A stretch of 64,000 nt of DNA, taken from Pantoea vagans (lineage in GTDB: Bacteria > Pseudomonadota > Gammaproteobacteria > Enterobacterales > Enterobacteriaceae). Positions 28,095-38,105 of the stretch are shown piece after piece. The translations under genes were made by a program, and so were the position numbers. Where the stretch lies: contig NZ_CP011427.1 of assembly GCF_001506165.1 (NCBI RefSeq), forward strand, positions 1,736,001 to 1,800,000, read 5' to 3'. Every line of letters begins with the position of its first letter. The first letter of the stretch is position 1. The notes below the pieces were generated by a model that ran no database searches, was not told the DNA's origin, and worked only from the letters and a program-made list of their open reading frames with translations.

Positions 28095-28914
28095 GTTGTA
28101 TTGCCTTCATTTCATGCATGTCAGTAAAATCCCTGGTGAAGACTTTCGACATGCAAATTAAATTCATTCCGTGAATGAATTAACGCATCGTTTCCGCGTG
28201 CGCCGGTTTATATTATCAACGAAACAACACTGTGATCGTTAATGGCTTGTTAGGTAATCGAGTGTAAATAGTAAAAATTACGTTTTTATTAATACGGCAC
28301 ACTGGATTTCAGAGTTAAATTTTACACACATTTCTCATCAGAACAATTCATCATATTTAATCTGAATCAAATAATGCGAAAATACAGACTTAATCCAACC
28401 TGCAGAGCCAATTAACTAACAATTTAAATTTACTGGCATGATGAGCCTTATTTATCCCGGTTGAATAGAGTTTTATCCTGTTTTGCGATTTGGCTTTAGA
28501 TTTTATGTTTGGGATTATCCTTAAGCGCGGTTCGCAATGCTACCTATGTAGCCTTGAAAAGCGCTAATGTATCACGCAGCTAAAGTGGAAATAATCACCA
28601 GGTTGAAGATGACGCAGGCAAAGAGTAAAAATTCAGTGACTTGGCGAAGAGCGCAGAAGCGATTTACTGGTCTATCTATCAGCGACGTAAATATATCAAT
28701 CATTGGTCCTGATCGTTCGACGCAGCCTTTGGCCTTTATTATCGGCAGCAAAGTAAAAGGTGTTAACGAAACTTGCGTTAGTGTAGAATCGCGGGCCGCC
28801 TGAGATTGCAGCAGCAATGCGCAGCGGTAACAGATTCTGATATGGGAATTGGTAATCCCTGTATCCTACCTCTTCTTACCACGACGCCTGGGAAGGCGAC
28901 AACGAGGCAGCTCC
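28095..28914. other. Long AT-rich intergenic region between the lipoprotease and rluB
   Basis: About 820 bp. The first 450 are strikingly AT-rich, unlike flanking genes, and probably hold the lipoprotease promoter; the last 120 precede rluB and should hold its promoter and leader. Two overlapping open frames of 78 and 81 codons near 28567-28817 lie on opposite strands and show no family features, so I do not call them. Imported DNA or an H-NS-bound region are possible readings. Confidence 0.45.
28161..28181. promoter_or_regulatory. Palindromic site upstream of the lipoprotease gene
   Basis: AATTCATT-CCGTG-AATGAATT is a perfect 8-bp inverted repeat with a 5-bp spacer, 67-87 bp before the lipoprotease start. 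Size and position suit a dimeric regulator; no T-run follows, so a terminator is less likely. The regulator is unknown. Confidence 0.4.
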
Positions 28915-29817
28915 ATGAGCGAGAAACTACAGAAAGTATTAGCGCGCGCCGGTCACGGTTCGCGCCGCGAAATCGAAACCATGATTTCAGCCGGACGCGT
29001 CAGCGTCGATGGCAAACTGGCGACGCTGGGCGATCGCATCGAAAGTGATAAATCCTTGAAGATCCGTATCGATGGCCATCTGGTTTCGATTGCTGAATCT
29101 GCGACGGAAGTGTGCCGCGTGCTGGCCTACTACAAACCAGAAGGTGAGCTGTGCACCCGTAATGACCCGGAAGGCCGTCCAACGGTGTTTGACCGCTTGC
29201 CGCGTCTGCTGGGTTCACGCTGGATTGCTGTCGGCCGTCTGGACGTTAACACCTGTGGTCTGATGTTATTCACTACCGACGGTGAGTTGGCGAATCGCCT
29301 GATGCACCCAAGCCATGAAGTCGAGCGCGAATATGCTGTGCGCGTATTCGGCGAAGTGGATGACGATAAAATTCGCCAGTTAAGTAAAGGTGTGCAACTG
29401 GAAGATGGTCCTGCATCGTTCAAAACCATTAAGTTTGCGGGCGGCGAAGGCATTAACCAGTGGTACAACGTCACGCTGACTGAAGGTCGCAACCGTGAAG
29501 TGCGTCGTTTGTGGGAAGCGGTAGGTGTCCAGGTGAGCCGTCTGATGCGTGTACGCTACGGTGACATTCAGTTGCCTAAAGGTTTACCACGTGGCGGCTG
29601 GATGGAGATGGAACTGTCGGCAGTTAACTATTTGCGCACGCTGGTGCAAATGCCGGAAGAAACTGTCACCAAAGTGGCGGTGGAAAAAGATCGCCGTCGC
29701 ACCAAAGCCAACCAGATCCGTCGTGCGGTGAAACGCCACAGCAATGTGAGCGGTAACCCGCGTCGTGGCGGCAGCAGCAGCAGTCGTACCAGCGGCAACA
29801 AAAAACGCGGTGCCTGA
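28915..29817 (+). CDS. rluB: 23S rRNA pseudouridine(2605) synthase RluB
   Basis: Converts U2605 of 23S rRNA to pseudouridine. A 300-residue protein with an N-terminal S4 RNA-binding domain ([19 protein letters not shown]) and a RsuA/RluB/E/F catalytic domain with the active Asp in [17 protein letters not shown]. The C-terminus is a basic, serine/glycine-rich tail ([19 protein letters not shown]). Start chosen at the ATG followed by SEKLQKV with GAGG upstream; an in-frame start at 28849 adds residues outside the domain. Confidence 0.96.
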   Translation: MSEKLQKVLARAGHGSRREIETMISAGRVSVDGKLATLGDRIESDKSLKIRIDGHLVSIAESATEVCRVLAYYKPEGELCTRNDPEGRPTVFDRLPRLLGSRWIAVGRLDVNTCGLMLFTTDGELANRLMHPSHEVEREYAVRVFGEVDDDKIRQLSKGVQLEDGPASFKTIKFAGGEGINQWYNVTLTEGRNREVRRLWEAVGVQVSRLMRVRYGDIQLPKGLPRGGWMEMELSAVNYLRTLVQMPEETVTKVAVEKDRRRTKANQIRRAVKRHSNVSGNPRRGGSSSSRTSGNKKRGA

Positions 29818-29853
29818 TGCTATAGTGACGCCGCGGTGTGCGGCGTCACTGCT

Positions 29854-30441
29854 TTACCAGTCAATTCCTTGCTGTGCCTGAATTCCCGCATCAAAAGCAT
29901 GTTTCACCGGACGCATCTCCGTTATCGTATCGGCCATTTCCAGCAATGTGCGATGGCAGCCGCGACCCGTGATGATCACGCTTTGCTGCGCCGGACGCTG
30001 GCTTAATGCCACCACCAACTCCTCCAGATCCAGATAATCCATACTGACCATGTAGGTGATTTCATCGAGAATCACTAAGTCGAGTTGTGGATCCGCCAGC
30101 ATGCGCCGCGCCTGCTGCCACACCTGCTGACAGGCCAGGGTGTCGGTTTCACGGTTTTGCGTATCCCAGGTAAAGCCGGTGGACATCACCTGAAACTCAA
30201 CCCCATGTTGTTCCAGCAGATTACGCTCACCGTTCGGCCACTCACCCTTGATAAACTGAACTGCAGCAACCGTCTTACCATGTCCACAGGCACGCAGGGC
30301 GGTACCAAAAGCGGCGGTGGTTTTGCCTTTCCCATTGCCGGTGAACACCATCAAAATGCCGCGTGTTTCCGTTGCGGCGGCAATACGGGCATCCACCTGC
30401 TCTTTTAAACGCTGTTGTCGTTGCTGGTGACGATCGCTCAT
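29854..30441 (-). CDS. btuR: Cob(I)yrinic acid a,c-diamide adenosyltransferase
   Basis: Adenosylates corrinoids with ATP to give adenosylcobalamin forms (BtuR/CobO/CobA type, 195 residues, cytosolic). P-loop GNGKGKTTAAFG, followed by RACGHGKTVAAVQFIKG and the VILDEITYM strand, identify it. The ATG overlaps the yciK stop by four bases. No cobalamin riboswitch was seen upstream. Confidence 0.96.
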   Translation of the reverse strand: MSDRHQQRQQRLKEQVDARIAAATETRGILMVFTGNGKGKTTAAFGTALRACGHGKTVAAVQFIKGEWPNGERNLLEQHGVEFQVMSTGFTWDTQNRETDTLACQQVWQQARRMLADPQLDLVILDEITYMVSMDYLDLEELVVALSQRPAQQSVIITGRGCHRTLLEMADTITEMRPVKHAFDAGIQAQQGIDW

Positions 30442-31202
30442 GCGCTGGCCGGCCCTGGTTTGCGTCCTGGTTGCGCATCAAAACTGATACCGGTTTTGCG
30501 GCGACTGTCATCTCCCATCAAGTAGAGATAGAGCGGCATCAAATCAGCAGGGGTTTTCAGCAGGTTGGCGTTCTCGTCCGGAAAAGCACTGGCGCGCATT
30601 TTGGTACGTGTTCCGCCTGGATTGATGCAGTTAACCCGGAGATGGCGATTTTTATACTCATCGGCCAAAACTTGCATCATGCCTTCGGTGGCAAATTTTG
30701 ATACGGCATAAGCGCCCCAGCCTGAACGCCCGGTACGACCGACGCTTGATGTGGTGAACACCAGTGAGCCCGCATCGGATTTCAGCAGAAGTGGCAACAA
30801 CGCTTGGGTGAGATAGAAGGTGGCATCAAGATTAATTTGCATCACTTCGCGCCAGACGGCGGGATTAAGCTCAGCCAGCGGGATGATTTCGCCAAGGATG
30901 CCAGCATTATGCAGCACACCATCCAGCCGCGGTACCAAATCAGCCACTTGTTGCGCCAGTTGGTGACAGCTTTCAGGTGTAGCCACTGACAGATCGAGCA
31001 GTAGTGAAGAGGCTTGTTGCTTGTTCAACTGGTTAATCGCCAGTTCCGTTTGCTGCAGCGTCTCGGCATTGCGGCCCAGCAAAATAACGCGTGCGCCGTA
31101 GCGTGCATAGGTGAGGGCAGCTTCACGGCCAATGCCGTCTGAAGCGCCGGTCACCAGGATAATACGATTTTCCAGCAGATCGCTTTTCGGTTGATAATGC
31201 AC
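30438..31202 (-). CDS. yciK: YciK, short-chain dehydrogenase/reductase
   Basis: A 254-residue SDR oxidoreductase of unknown substrate. The nucleotide motif VTGASDGIGREAA, NNAG-type HNAGILGE and active-site YAVSKFA are intact. The GTG start at 31202 (followed by HYQPKSDLLENR) has AGGA seven bases ahead and matches the E. coli N-terminus and length (252). It overlaps btuR by ATGA, as in E. coli, and is divergent from sohB. Confidence 0.94.
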   Translation of the reverse strand: MHYQPKSDLLENRIILVTGASDGIGREAALTYARYGARVILLGRNAETLQQTELAINQLNKQQASSLLLDLSVATPESCHQLAQQVADLVPRLDGVLHNAGILGEIIPLAELNPAVWREVMQINLDATFYLTQALLPLLLKSDAGSLVFTTSSVGRTGRSGWGAYAVSKFATEGMMQVLADEYKNRHLRVNCINPGGTRTKMRASAFPDENANLLKTPADLMPLYLYLMGDDSRRKTGISFDAQPGRKPGPASA

Positions 31203-31374
31203 AGCGATGTCCTTTGGCAGGTGAGGGTTTGGGGCTTTATGCCTCAATTTTCCGCAAGGTGCAATCGCTGAACCTCGCAATCTGTGCCGCCTGCGGGCAT
31301 TTCAGGCGACGAATGCCTGCAAAGCGGGTACACTCAGCCACTGTTTGTAATTTACTGTTTAATAAGGCGGCAGA

Positions 31375-32421
31375 ATGGATTTACTCTCCAGCTATGGATT
31401 ATTTCTGGCCAAGGCCGTCACCGTGGTGGTGGCGATCGCAGCTATTGTTCTGATTGTGCTCAATGCCGCGCTGCGTAAACGTCACAGCGGCGGGCAGCTG
31501 CGTTTAACTCATCTCGATGACGAATACCGTGAGATGAAAGAAGATCTGCAGTTAGCGAAGATGAAGCCGCAGGCACAAAAAGTATGGCTCAAACAGCATA
31601 AAAAAGAAGAAAAACTCAAAGCCAAGTCTGAGAAACGTAACGCGAAAGCCGGTGTAAGTGAAACCGCGAAACCCACGCTCTACGTGCTGGAATTTAAAGG
31701 CAGTATGGATGCGGGTGAAGTCAGCTCATTACGCGAAGAGATCTCCGCTGTGTTAGCCGTTGCGCAACCCGGTGATGAAGTATTACTTCGTCTGGAAAGC
31801 CCGGGTGGTGTGGTGCACGGTTACGGCCTGGCGGCTTCTCAGTTACAGCGCCTGCGTGATGCCGGTCTGCATCTCACCGCCGTGGTGGATAAAGTGGCTG
31901 CCAGCGGCGGCTATATGATGGCCTGCGTCGCCGATCGCATTGTGGCTGCGCCTTTCTCTATTATTGGTTCCATTGGCGTGGTCGCGCAGATTCCTAACTT
32001 CAACCGTCTGCTGAAACGCAATGATATTGATGTGGAACTGCACACCGCAGGACAGTACAAACGCACGTTGACCCTGTTTGGCGAAAATACCGATGAGGGT
32101 CGTGAGAAGTTTCAGGAAGACCTCAATGAAACCCATCAGCTGTTCAAAGACTTTGTGCAGCAGATGCGTCCGTCACTGGAGCTGGATAAAGTGGCAACGG
32201 GTGAACACTGGTACGGTCGTCAGGCGCTGGATTTAGGCTTGGTCGATGAGATCGGCACCAGCGATGCGCTAATTATCAAACAGATGGATCGTTTTGCTGT
32301 GCTCGGGGTGCATTTTGCACGTAAGAAGAAAATGATGGACCGCTTCACTCATAGCGCCAGCATGGCGGCAGAGCGGTTAATTCTGAAAATATGGCAGCGT
32401 GGCGATAAGCCGTTGTTATAA
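31375..32421 (+). CDS. sohB: SohB inner-membrane peptidase (S49 family)
   Basis: A 348-residue signal-peptide-peptidase-like protease whose E. coli gene is a multicopy suppressor of htrA (degP) mutants. One N-terminal membrane anchor (about 8-28) is followed by a basic coiled stretch, then the S49 domain. The likely nucleophile is Ser177 in VAASGGYMMA, and the Lys-bearing region is around FSIIGSIGVV to LLKRNDIDVE. Followed by a strong terminator. Confidence 0.96.
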   Translation: MDLLSSYGLFLAKAVTVVVAIAAIVLIVLNAALRKRHSGGQLRLTHLDDEYREMKEDLQLAKMKPQAQKVWLKQHKKEEKLKAKSEKRNAKAGVSETAKPTLYVLEFKGSMDAGEVSSLREEISAVLAVAQPGDEVLLRLESPGGVVHGYGLAASQLQRLRDAGLHLTAVVDKVAASGGYMMACVADRIVAAPFSIIGSIGVVAQIPNFNRLLKRNDIDVELHTAGQYKRTLTLFGENTDEGREKFQEDLNETHQLFKDFVQQMRPSLELDKVATGEHWYGRQALDLGLVDEIGTSDALIIKQMDRFAVLGVHFARKKKMMDRFTHSASMAAERLILKIWQRGDKPLL

Positions 32422-32422
32422 A

Positions 32423-32450
32423 CCAGCCCGGCAAATGCCGGGCTTTTTTA
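32423..32450. terminator. Terminator after sohB
   Basis: AGCCCGGC-AAAT-GCCGGGCT (32425-32444) plus six T residues. The T-run overlaps the yciN stop codon, so the convergent yciN ends within the same element. Confidence 0.9.
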
Positions 32451-32696
32451 TGCCAGATGATATTGCGCGGAGAGCACCACAGCGAGGTGTTTAAAGACAT
32501 TAAAAACTGCGGTGGTTTTGGCCGTGGGCAAGCCCTCGTCATCAAGAAAATGGGGGCCGCGAAACACTAAAACTTCACCTTGCTGAATCACGTCATTGGC
32601 TTCCATGCCCGCCAAATAATCGTCATGCTGTTTGATCATTTGATTGGCAATTTCCAGTAACGCCTGGTGTGAAATAGATTCCGTTTCTGCTGACAT
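32448..32696 (-). CDS. yciN: YciN, DUF2498 family protein
   Basis: An 82-residue small cytosolic protein with no established function, recognised from EIANQMIKQHDDYLAGMEAND and VLVFRGPHFLDDEGLPTAKTTAVFN. Length matches E. coli YciN (83). It is convergent with sohB and divergent from topA. Confidence 0.93.
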   Translation of the reverse strand: MSAETESISHQALLEIANQMIKQHDDYLAGMEANDVIQQGEVLVFRGPHFLDDEGLPTAKTTAVFNVFKHLAVVLSAQYHLA

Positions 32697-33066
32697 TTTG
32701 CACTCCTTTTTTGACAGCGATTGTTCTCCTTCTATATTACTTGCGAGTTGGCATGTTCAGCAAATCAACAAAGGCAAGCAAAACTGGCGCAAAATTAAAC
32801 AGAATGCTAATTAAGTTGCGTAACGGATTTTATCAGGTAGAGTGTGGGCGATTCAGCTTTCAGGGAGATCACACCCGGATGTGTGATACTGTCAGACGGA
32901 AAACTCGCTTCTAATCATAAAGTTGCATAAGTCGATGCAATCTGACCTGAGATTATCCCCGCTGCCTTGAAAAGTGAAAAGCTGGCAGCAATATTCAACC
33001 CGTTGGGTTTTGGGGCTTCGAATCCTCTCCCGTTATCAGGACGTTTCAATTTAGGTAAAGGTACAT
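32697..33066 (+). other. yciN-topA intergenic region
   Basis: About 370 bp without a credible gene; a 67-codon frame at 32711 shows no family features. In E. coli topA has several supercoiling-sensitive promoters here, but I could not assign individual elements. AGGTAAAGGT just before 33067 supplies the topA ribosome-binding site. Confidence 0.45.
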
Positions 33067-35664
33067 ATGGGTAAGTCACTCGTCATCGTTGAGTCCCCGG
33101 CAAAGGCCAAAACAATCAATAAATACCTCGGCAATGACTACGTGGTGAAATCCAGCGTGGGTCATATCCGTGATTTGCCGACCAGTGGTTCAACTGCCCG
33201 TAAAAGTGCCGACGGGGAAAAAGCCAAAAGCGGTAAAAAGGTTAAGAAAGATGAGAAAGTCGCGCTGGTTAGCCGTATGGGTGTTGATCCCTGGAATGGC
33301 TGGGAAGCGGATTATCAAATCCTGCCAGGCAAAGAGAAAGTCGTTGCCGAGCTGAAAAATCTTGCTGCTGATGCCGACCACATCTATCTCGCAACGGACC
33401 TTGACCGCGAAGGGGAGGCCATTGCATGGCACCTGCGGGAAGTGATCGGTGGCGATGACACGCGTTTTAGCCGTGTGGTGTTTAACGAAATTACCAAGAA
33501 TGCGATTCGTCAGGCGTTTGAGAAGCCGGGTGAACTGAATATTGAGCGCGTCAATGCGCAGCAAGCGCGCCGCTTTATGGACCGCGTCGTGGGTTATATG
33601 GTTTCTCCGCTGCTGTGGAAGAAGATCGCCCGTGGCCTCTCTGCCGGTCGCGTGCAGTCCGTTGCCGTGCGTTTGGTGGTGGAACGCGAGCATGAAATCA
33701 AAGCCTTTGTGCCGGAAGAGTACTGGGATATTGATGCGGATTTCACCACGCCGAAGGGTGATGATTTGGCCATGCAGGTCACGCATCAGGGTGACAAAGC
33801 CTTCCGTCCGGTTAACCGCGAGCAAACACAAGCCGCTGTCGCCATTTTGCAGAAAGCACGTTTTGAAGTGCTGGATCGTGAAGATAAACCGACCAGCAGT
33901 AAACCTTCTGCTCCCTTTATTACCTCAACGCTGCAACAGGCAGCGAGTACGCGCCTGGGCTTTGGCGTGAAAAAAACCATGATGATGGCACAGCGTCTCT
34001 ACGAGGCCGGTCATATCACCTATATGCGTACCGACTCCACCAACCTGAGTCAGGATGCGGTGGCGATGGCCCGCGGTTACGTTGAGAAGAGCTTCGGTAA
34101 GAAATACCTGCCGGACTCACCGATTACCTACACCAATAAAGAGAACTCGCAGGAAGCGCACGAAGCGATTCGTCCTTCTGATGTCAACATCGCTGCGGAA
34201 CAGTTAAAAGATATGGAAGCTGATGCGCAGAAGCTCTATCAGCTTATCTGGCGTCAGTTTGTCGCCTGCCAGATGGTGCCTGCCCAGTATGATTCCACCA
34301 CGCTGACCGTAGGCGCGGCAGACTTCAAACTGAAGGCCAAAGGCCGTACGCTGCGCTTTGATGGCTGGACGAAAGTAATGCCTGCTCTGCGTAAGAACGA
34401 TGACGATCTGACGCTGCCGCCAGTCAACGTCGGCGATATGCTTGATCTCAAAGAGCTGATGCCAAGCCAGCACTTCACCAAGCCGCCAGCCCGTTTCAGT
34501 GAAGCGTCCCTGGTGCGCGAACTGGAAAAACGCGGTATCGGACGTCCGTCGACCTACGCATCAATCATCTCGACTATTCAGGACCGTGGTTACGTGCGTG
34601 TGGAAAACCGCCGCTTCTACGCTGAAAAAATGGGGGAGATTGTTACCGACCGTCTGGAAGAGAACTTCCGTGAGTTGATGAATTATGACTTCACCGCACG
34701 CATGGAAAACAGCCTTGACCAGGTCGCCAACAACGAAGCGCAGTGGAAGGCGGTGCTGGATTCGTTCTTTAGCGATTTTAGCCAGCAGTTAGGACAGGCC
34801 GAGAAAGAACCGGAAGAGGGCGGCATGCAGCCGAACCAGATGGTACTGACCTCGATTGACTGTCCGACTTGTAGCCGTCAAATGGGCATTCGCACCGCCA
34901 GCACCGGCGTATTCCTGGGCTGTTCCGGGTATGCTTTGCCGCCGAAAGAGCGCTGCAAACAAACCATCAACCTGATTCCGGAAAACGAAGTGCTTAACGT
35001 GCTGGAAGGCGATGATGCCGAAACCAATGCGTTGCGTGCGCGTCGTCGTTGCCAGAAATGTGGCACGGCGATGGACAGTTACCTGATCGATAATCAACGT
35101 AAATTGCATGTCTGTGGTAACAACCCAGAGTGTGATGGCTACGAAATCGAGAAGGGCGAATTCCGCATCAAAGGTTATGATGGCCCGATCGTTGAATGCG
35201 AAAAATGTGGTTCTGAAATGCACCTGAAAATGGGGCGTTTTGGTAAGTACATGGCGTGTACCAACGACGAATGTAAAAACACCCGTAAGATTCTGCGTAA
35301 TGGCGACGTTGCGCCGCCAAAAGAAGATCCGGTTCCGTTACCAGAATTGGCATGTGAGAAATCAGATGCCTATTTCGTTCTGCGTGACGGTGCGGCAGGG
35401 GTATTCTTGGCGGCTAACACATTCCCTAAATCACGTGAGACTCGTGCGCCACTGGTGGAAGAGCTGCAGCGTTTTGCTGACCGTTTACCTGAAAAGCTGA
35501 AGTACCTTGCAGAGGCGCCGGCCGCCGACCCGGAAGGCAATAAAACCCTGGTGCGGTTCAGCCGTAAAACCAAACAGCAGTATGTCTCCTCGGAAAAAGA
35601 AGGTAAGGCAACGGGCTGGTCGATGTTCTATATCGATGGTAAGTGGCAGGAAGCGAAGAAGTAA
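33067..35664 (+). CDS. topA: DNA topoisomerase I
   Basis: Type IA enzyme (865 residues, same as E. coli) that relaxes negative supercoils. N-terminal TOPRIM domain ([19 protein letters not shown] ... [13 protein letters not shown]), catalytic Tyr319 in [12 protein letters not shown], then three C-terminal four-cysteine zinc ribbons starting [18 protein letters not shown] and CEKCGSEMH, and a basic DNA-binding end. Terminated by a strong hairpin before cysB. Confidence 0.98.
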   Translation: MGKSLVIVESPAKAKTINKYLGNDYVVKSSVGHIRDLPTSGSTARKSADGEKAKSGKKVKKDEKVALVSRMGVDPWNGWEADYQILPGKEKVVAELKNLAADADHIYLATDLDREGEAIAWHLREVIGGDDTRFSRVVFNEITKNAIRQAFEKPGELNIERVNAQQARRFMDRVVGYMVSPLLWKKIARGLSAGRVQSVAVRLVVEREHEIKAFVPEEYWDIDADFTTPKGDDLAMQVTHQGDKAFRPVNREQTQAAVAILQKARFEVLDREDKPTSSKPSAPFITSTLQQAASTRLGFGVKKTMMMAQRLYEAGHITYMRTDSTNLSQDAVAMARGYVEKSFGKKYLPDSPITYTNKENSQEAHEAIRPSDVNIAAEQLKDMEADAQKLYQLIWRQFVACQMVPAQYDSTTLTVGAADFKLKAKGRTLRFDGWTKVMPALRKNDDDLTLPPVNVGDMLDLKELMPSQHFTKPPARFSEASLVRELEKRGIGRPSTYASIISTIQDRGYVRVENRRFYAEKMGEIVTDRLEENFRELMNYDFTARMENSLDQVANNEAQWKAVLDSFFSDFSQQLGQAEKEPEEGGMQPNQMVLTSIDCPTCSRQMGIRTASTGVFLGCSGYALPPKERCKQTINLIPENEVLNVLEGDDAETNALRARRRCQKCGTAMDSYLIDNQRKLHVCGNNPECDGYEIEKGEFRIKGYDGPIVECEKCGSEMHLKMGRFGKYMACTNDECKNTRKILRNGDVAPPKEDPVPLPELACEKSDAYFVLRDGAAGVFLAANTFPKSRETRAPLVEELQRFADRLPEKLKYLAEAPAADPEGNKTLVRFSRKTKQQYVSSEKEGKATGWSMFYIDGKWQEAKK

Positions 35665-35670
35665 TTCCCC

Positions 35671-35698
35671 TCAAGGCCAGCATCTGCTGGCCTTTTCA
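35671..35698 (+). terminator. Terminator after topA
   Basis: AAGGCCAGCA-TC-TGCTGGCCTT (35673-35694), almost a perfect palindrome, followed by a short T-run. Confidence 0.85.
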
Positions 35699-35772
35699 CC
35701 ATCCTTATAGCTAATCGTTCTACATTCCTTCTTTAACTGATATAGTAGTTATAGCTTTTTTCGTTTCGCTGA

Positions 35773-36831
<1,059 letters not shown>

Positions 36832-37040
36832 TTCCTTAAGTCATTATTTTGTCAAGGTGTCTTGCTGGCACCTTGCAAATCCCGCCTCCGTTAGCGCCAC
36901 AAGAATCTCAAAAAATTTCATTATTTTTTTGTAAATGAAACATAGGTCACATGTTTTTTCATTGTTAGTTCTTAAATGCGAATCAGTACACAATTTTTAC
37001 GTTGCTACTTTGCGGACCGCCAGGAATATTCCCATACTCC

Positions 37041-37277
37041 AGTTAAGAGCTGATGAAGAAGGGCTTTTTCAGCGGCTCTTTAAATAAGACTCTAATTTAG
37101 ATTGGATCTAAATTAGTTTTAACTCAAATTTACAATGAGATGTTTTAATTAATAGTTAGCTTCGTGATTAAGTTTATCTCATCTATTTTTTGAGTTTTGA
37201 TAAATAGCATTAATCGTTGTGCTCAATAAAAATAACTGGATTTTCGGTCTTAACAAGTTTAGGATTCGTCCTAAATC
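37041..37277 (+). ncRNA. Strongly structured non-coding region before ymiA (possible leader RNA or sRNA)
   Basis: Four inverted repeats follow each other on the same strand. An imperfect hairpin at 37045-37080; a perfect 11-bp stem CTAATTTAGAT-TGG-ATCTAAATTAG at 37092-37116; a 21-nt pair of arms at 37121-37141 and 37176-37196 with outer and inner 7-bp matches; and TTTAGGA-TTCG-TCCTAAA at 37258-37275 with a stable UUCG tetraloop. The flanks (36832-37040 and 37278-37324) hold no gene. Whether this is transcribed, and as leader or separate RNA, is inference. Confidence 0.45.
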
Positions 37278-37324
37278 TTAATCGTTGTCAACAATCGTTT
37301 TATTGAGAGTGATTATCAAAAACT

Positions 37325-37483
37325 ATGAATACTAGATTAACTGTACAGCCGGACTTCCGGACCAAAAGCACCAAAGTTGAGCGCACTGGCAACACCCGTC
37401 GCAAAGCTTGGTTGACTGTCTTCGCTGCTTCAGCACTGTTCTGGGTAGTGGTGGCTTTAATGATTTGGCGTATGTGGGGTTAA
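37325..37483 (+). CDS. ymiA: YmiA, small membrane protein
   Basis: A 52-residue single-pass membrane protein. A basic N-terminal half (RTKSTKVERTGNTRRKAWL) leads into one helix AASALFWVVVALMIW ending in RMWG, matching the E. coli small protein YmiA over the helix. Function unknown. yciX starts three bases after its stop. Confidence 0.88.
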   Translation: MNTRLTVQPDFRTKSTKVERTGNTRRKAWLTVFAASALFWVVVALMIWRMWG

Positions 37484-37486
37484 GCC

Positions 37487-37666
37487 ATGTGGGCAAATAC
37501 ACTCAGCCGTAAGTCTCCGGTTTCTGCGCGTCAGCCGAACACGTCAGCGTGCAAAGCGAAAGAAGTCAAGAGCGCTGAACAACCAGCGGCGATTCCTGCG
37601 TCGTGGGAACTGAGTGAGAAACAGCGTAGCTTTATCGAATCTTTCATGGATCCGAAGTCGAAATAA
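37487..37666 (+). CDS. yciX: YciX, small protein
   Basis: A 59-residue soluble small protein that starts MWANTLSRKSPVSARQ and ends in a helix WELSEKQRSFIESFMDP. It is assigned to YciX by its position directly after ymiA and by size; sequence recall is partial. Translationally coupled layout (3-bp gap) with ymiA. Function unknown. Confidence 0.8.
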   Translation: MWANTLSRKSPVSARQPNTSACKAKEVKSAEQPAAIPASWELSEKQRSFIESFMDPKSK

Positions 37667-37712
37667 CGCAGTCTGCGTTCTGTTCTTTATATAGATGTTC
37701 GTCCCTCATTTT

Positions 37713-37727
37713 ACCGGATTATCCGGT
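37713..37727 (+). terminator. Hairpin after yciX
   Basis: ACCGGA-TTA-TCCGGT is a perfect 6-bp stem 47 bp after the yciX stop, without a clean T-run; it may end the ymiA-yciX transcript or protect its 3' end. Confidence 0.4.
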
Positions 37728-37841
37728 GGGCATTTTAAAAGCCCGTCTCTTTAACACTCAGCATTAAAAAAAACGGTGTCATCAGTACAACGCTGAAGAC
37801 GGTGGACTTTTTTTGCCCGGAATCCGGGAGGGAGTGACTCA

Positions 37842-37925
37842 ATGAATACAACAACTTTTTCATGGTTTAGCGTTTATGCCTTTTCATTTGCATTTTGGGC
37901 AGCTGCCGTGTGGGCAATGATGTAA
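37842..37925 (+). CDS. Very small membrane protein, YmiC-like
   Basis: A 27-codon ORF, MNTTTFSWFSVYAFSFAFWA then AAVWAMM, forming one aromatic-rich membrane helix. A strong Shine-Dalgarno GGGAGGGAG is spaced seven bases from the ATG. Its place between yciX and acnA and its composition match the E. coli 31-residue YmiC. A hairpin CCCGG-AAT-CCGGG (37816-37828) overlaps the start of the Shine-Dalgarno. Confidence 0.72.
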   Translation: MNTTTFSWFSVYAFSFAFWAAAVWAMM

Positions 37926-37961
37926 TTCAATAACTCAAATTATTCGTCCCGTTATTCATGC

Positions 37962-37988
37962 CCTGACAATCGTCGGGGCATTTTTCTT
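37962..37988 (+). terminator. Terminator after the YmiC-like ORF
   Basis: GCCCTGA and TCGGGGC pair over seven positions (one G-U) followed by ATTTTTCTTT, separating this small gene from acnA, which therefore needs its own promoter. Confidence 0.7.
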
Positions 37989-38105
37989 TGTGCATTTATG
38001 TGTCATTTCGTGTTGTTATCAAATCGTTAACGACAATGTGGTCTATCTTTAACCTAAACCTTGCTGTTTTTGAGGTTTAAAGAAAGGCCCATTAAAGGAG
38101 GAGTT

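Noticed and set aside
28567..28817. Overlapping 78- and 81-codon open frames on opposite strands upstream of rluB
   Set aside because: No family motif, no convincing ribosome-binding site, and they mirror each other; at most one could be real and nothing favours either.
32711..32914. 67-codon frame between yciN and topA
   Set aside because: Composition is arbitrary and it overlaps the expected topA promoter region; no homology recognised.
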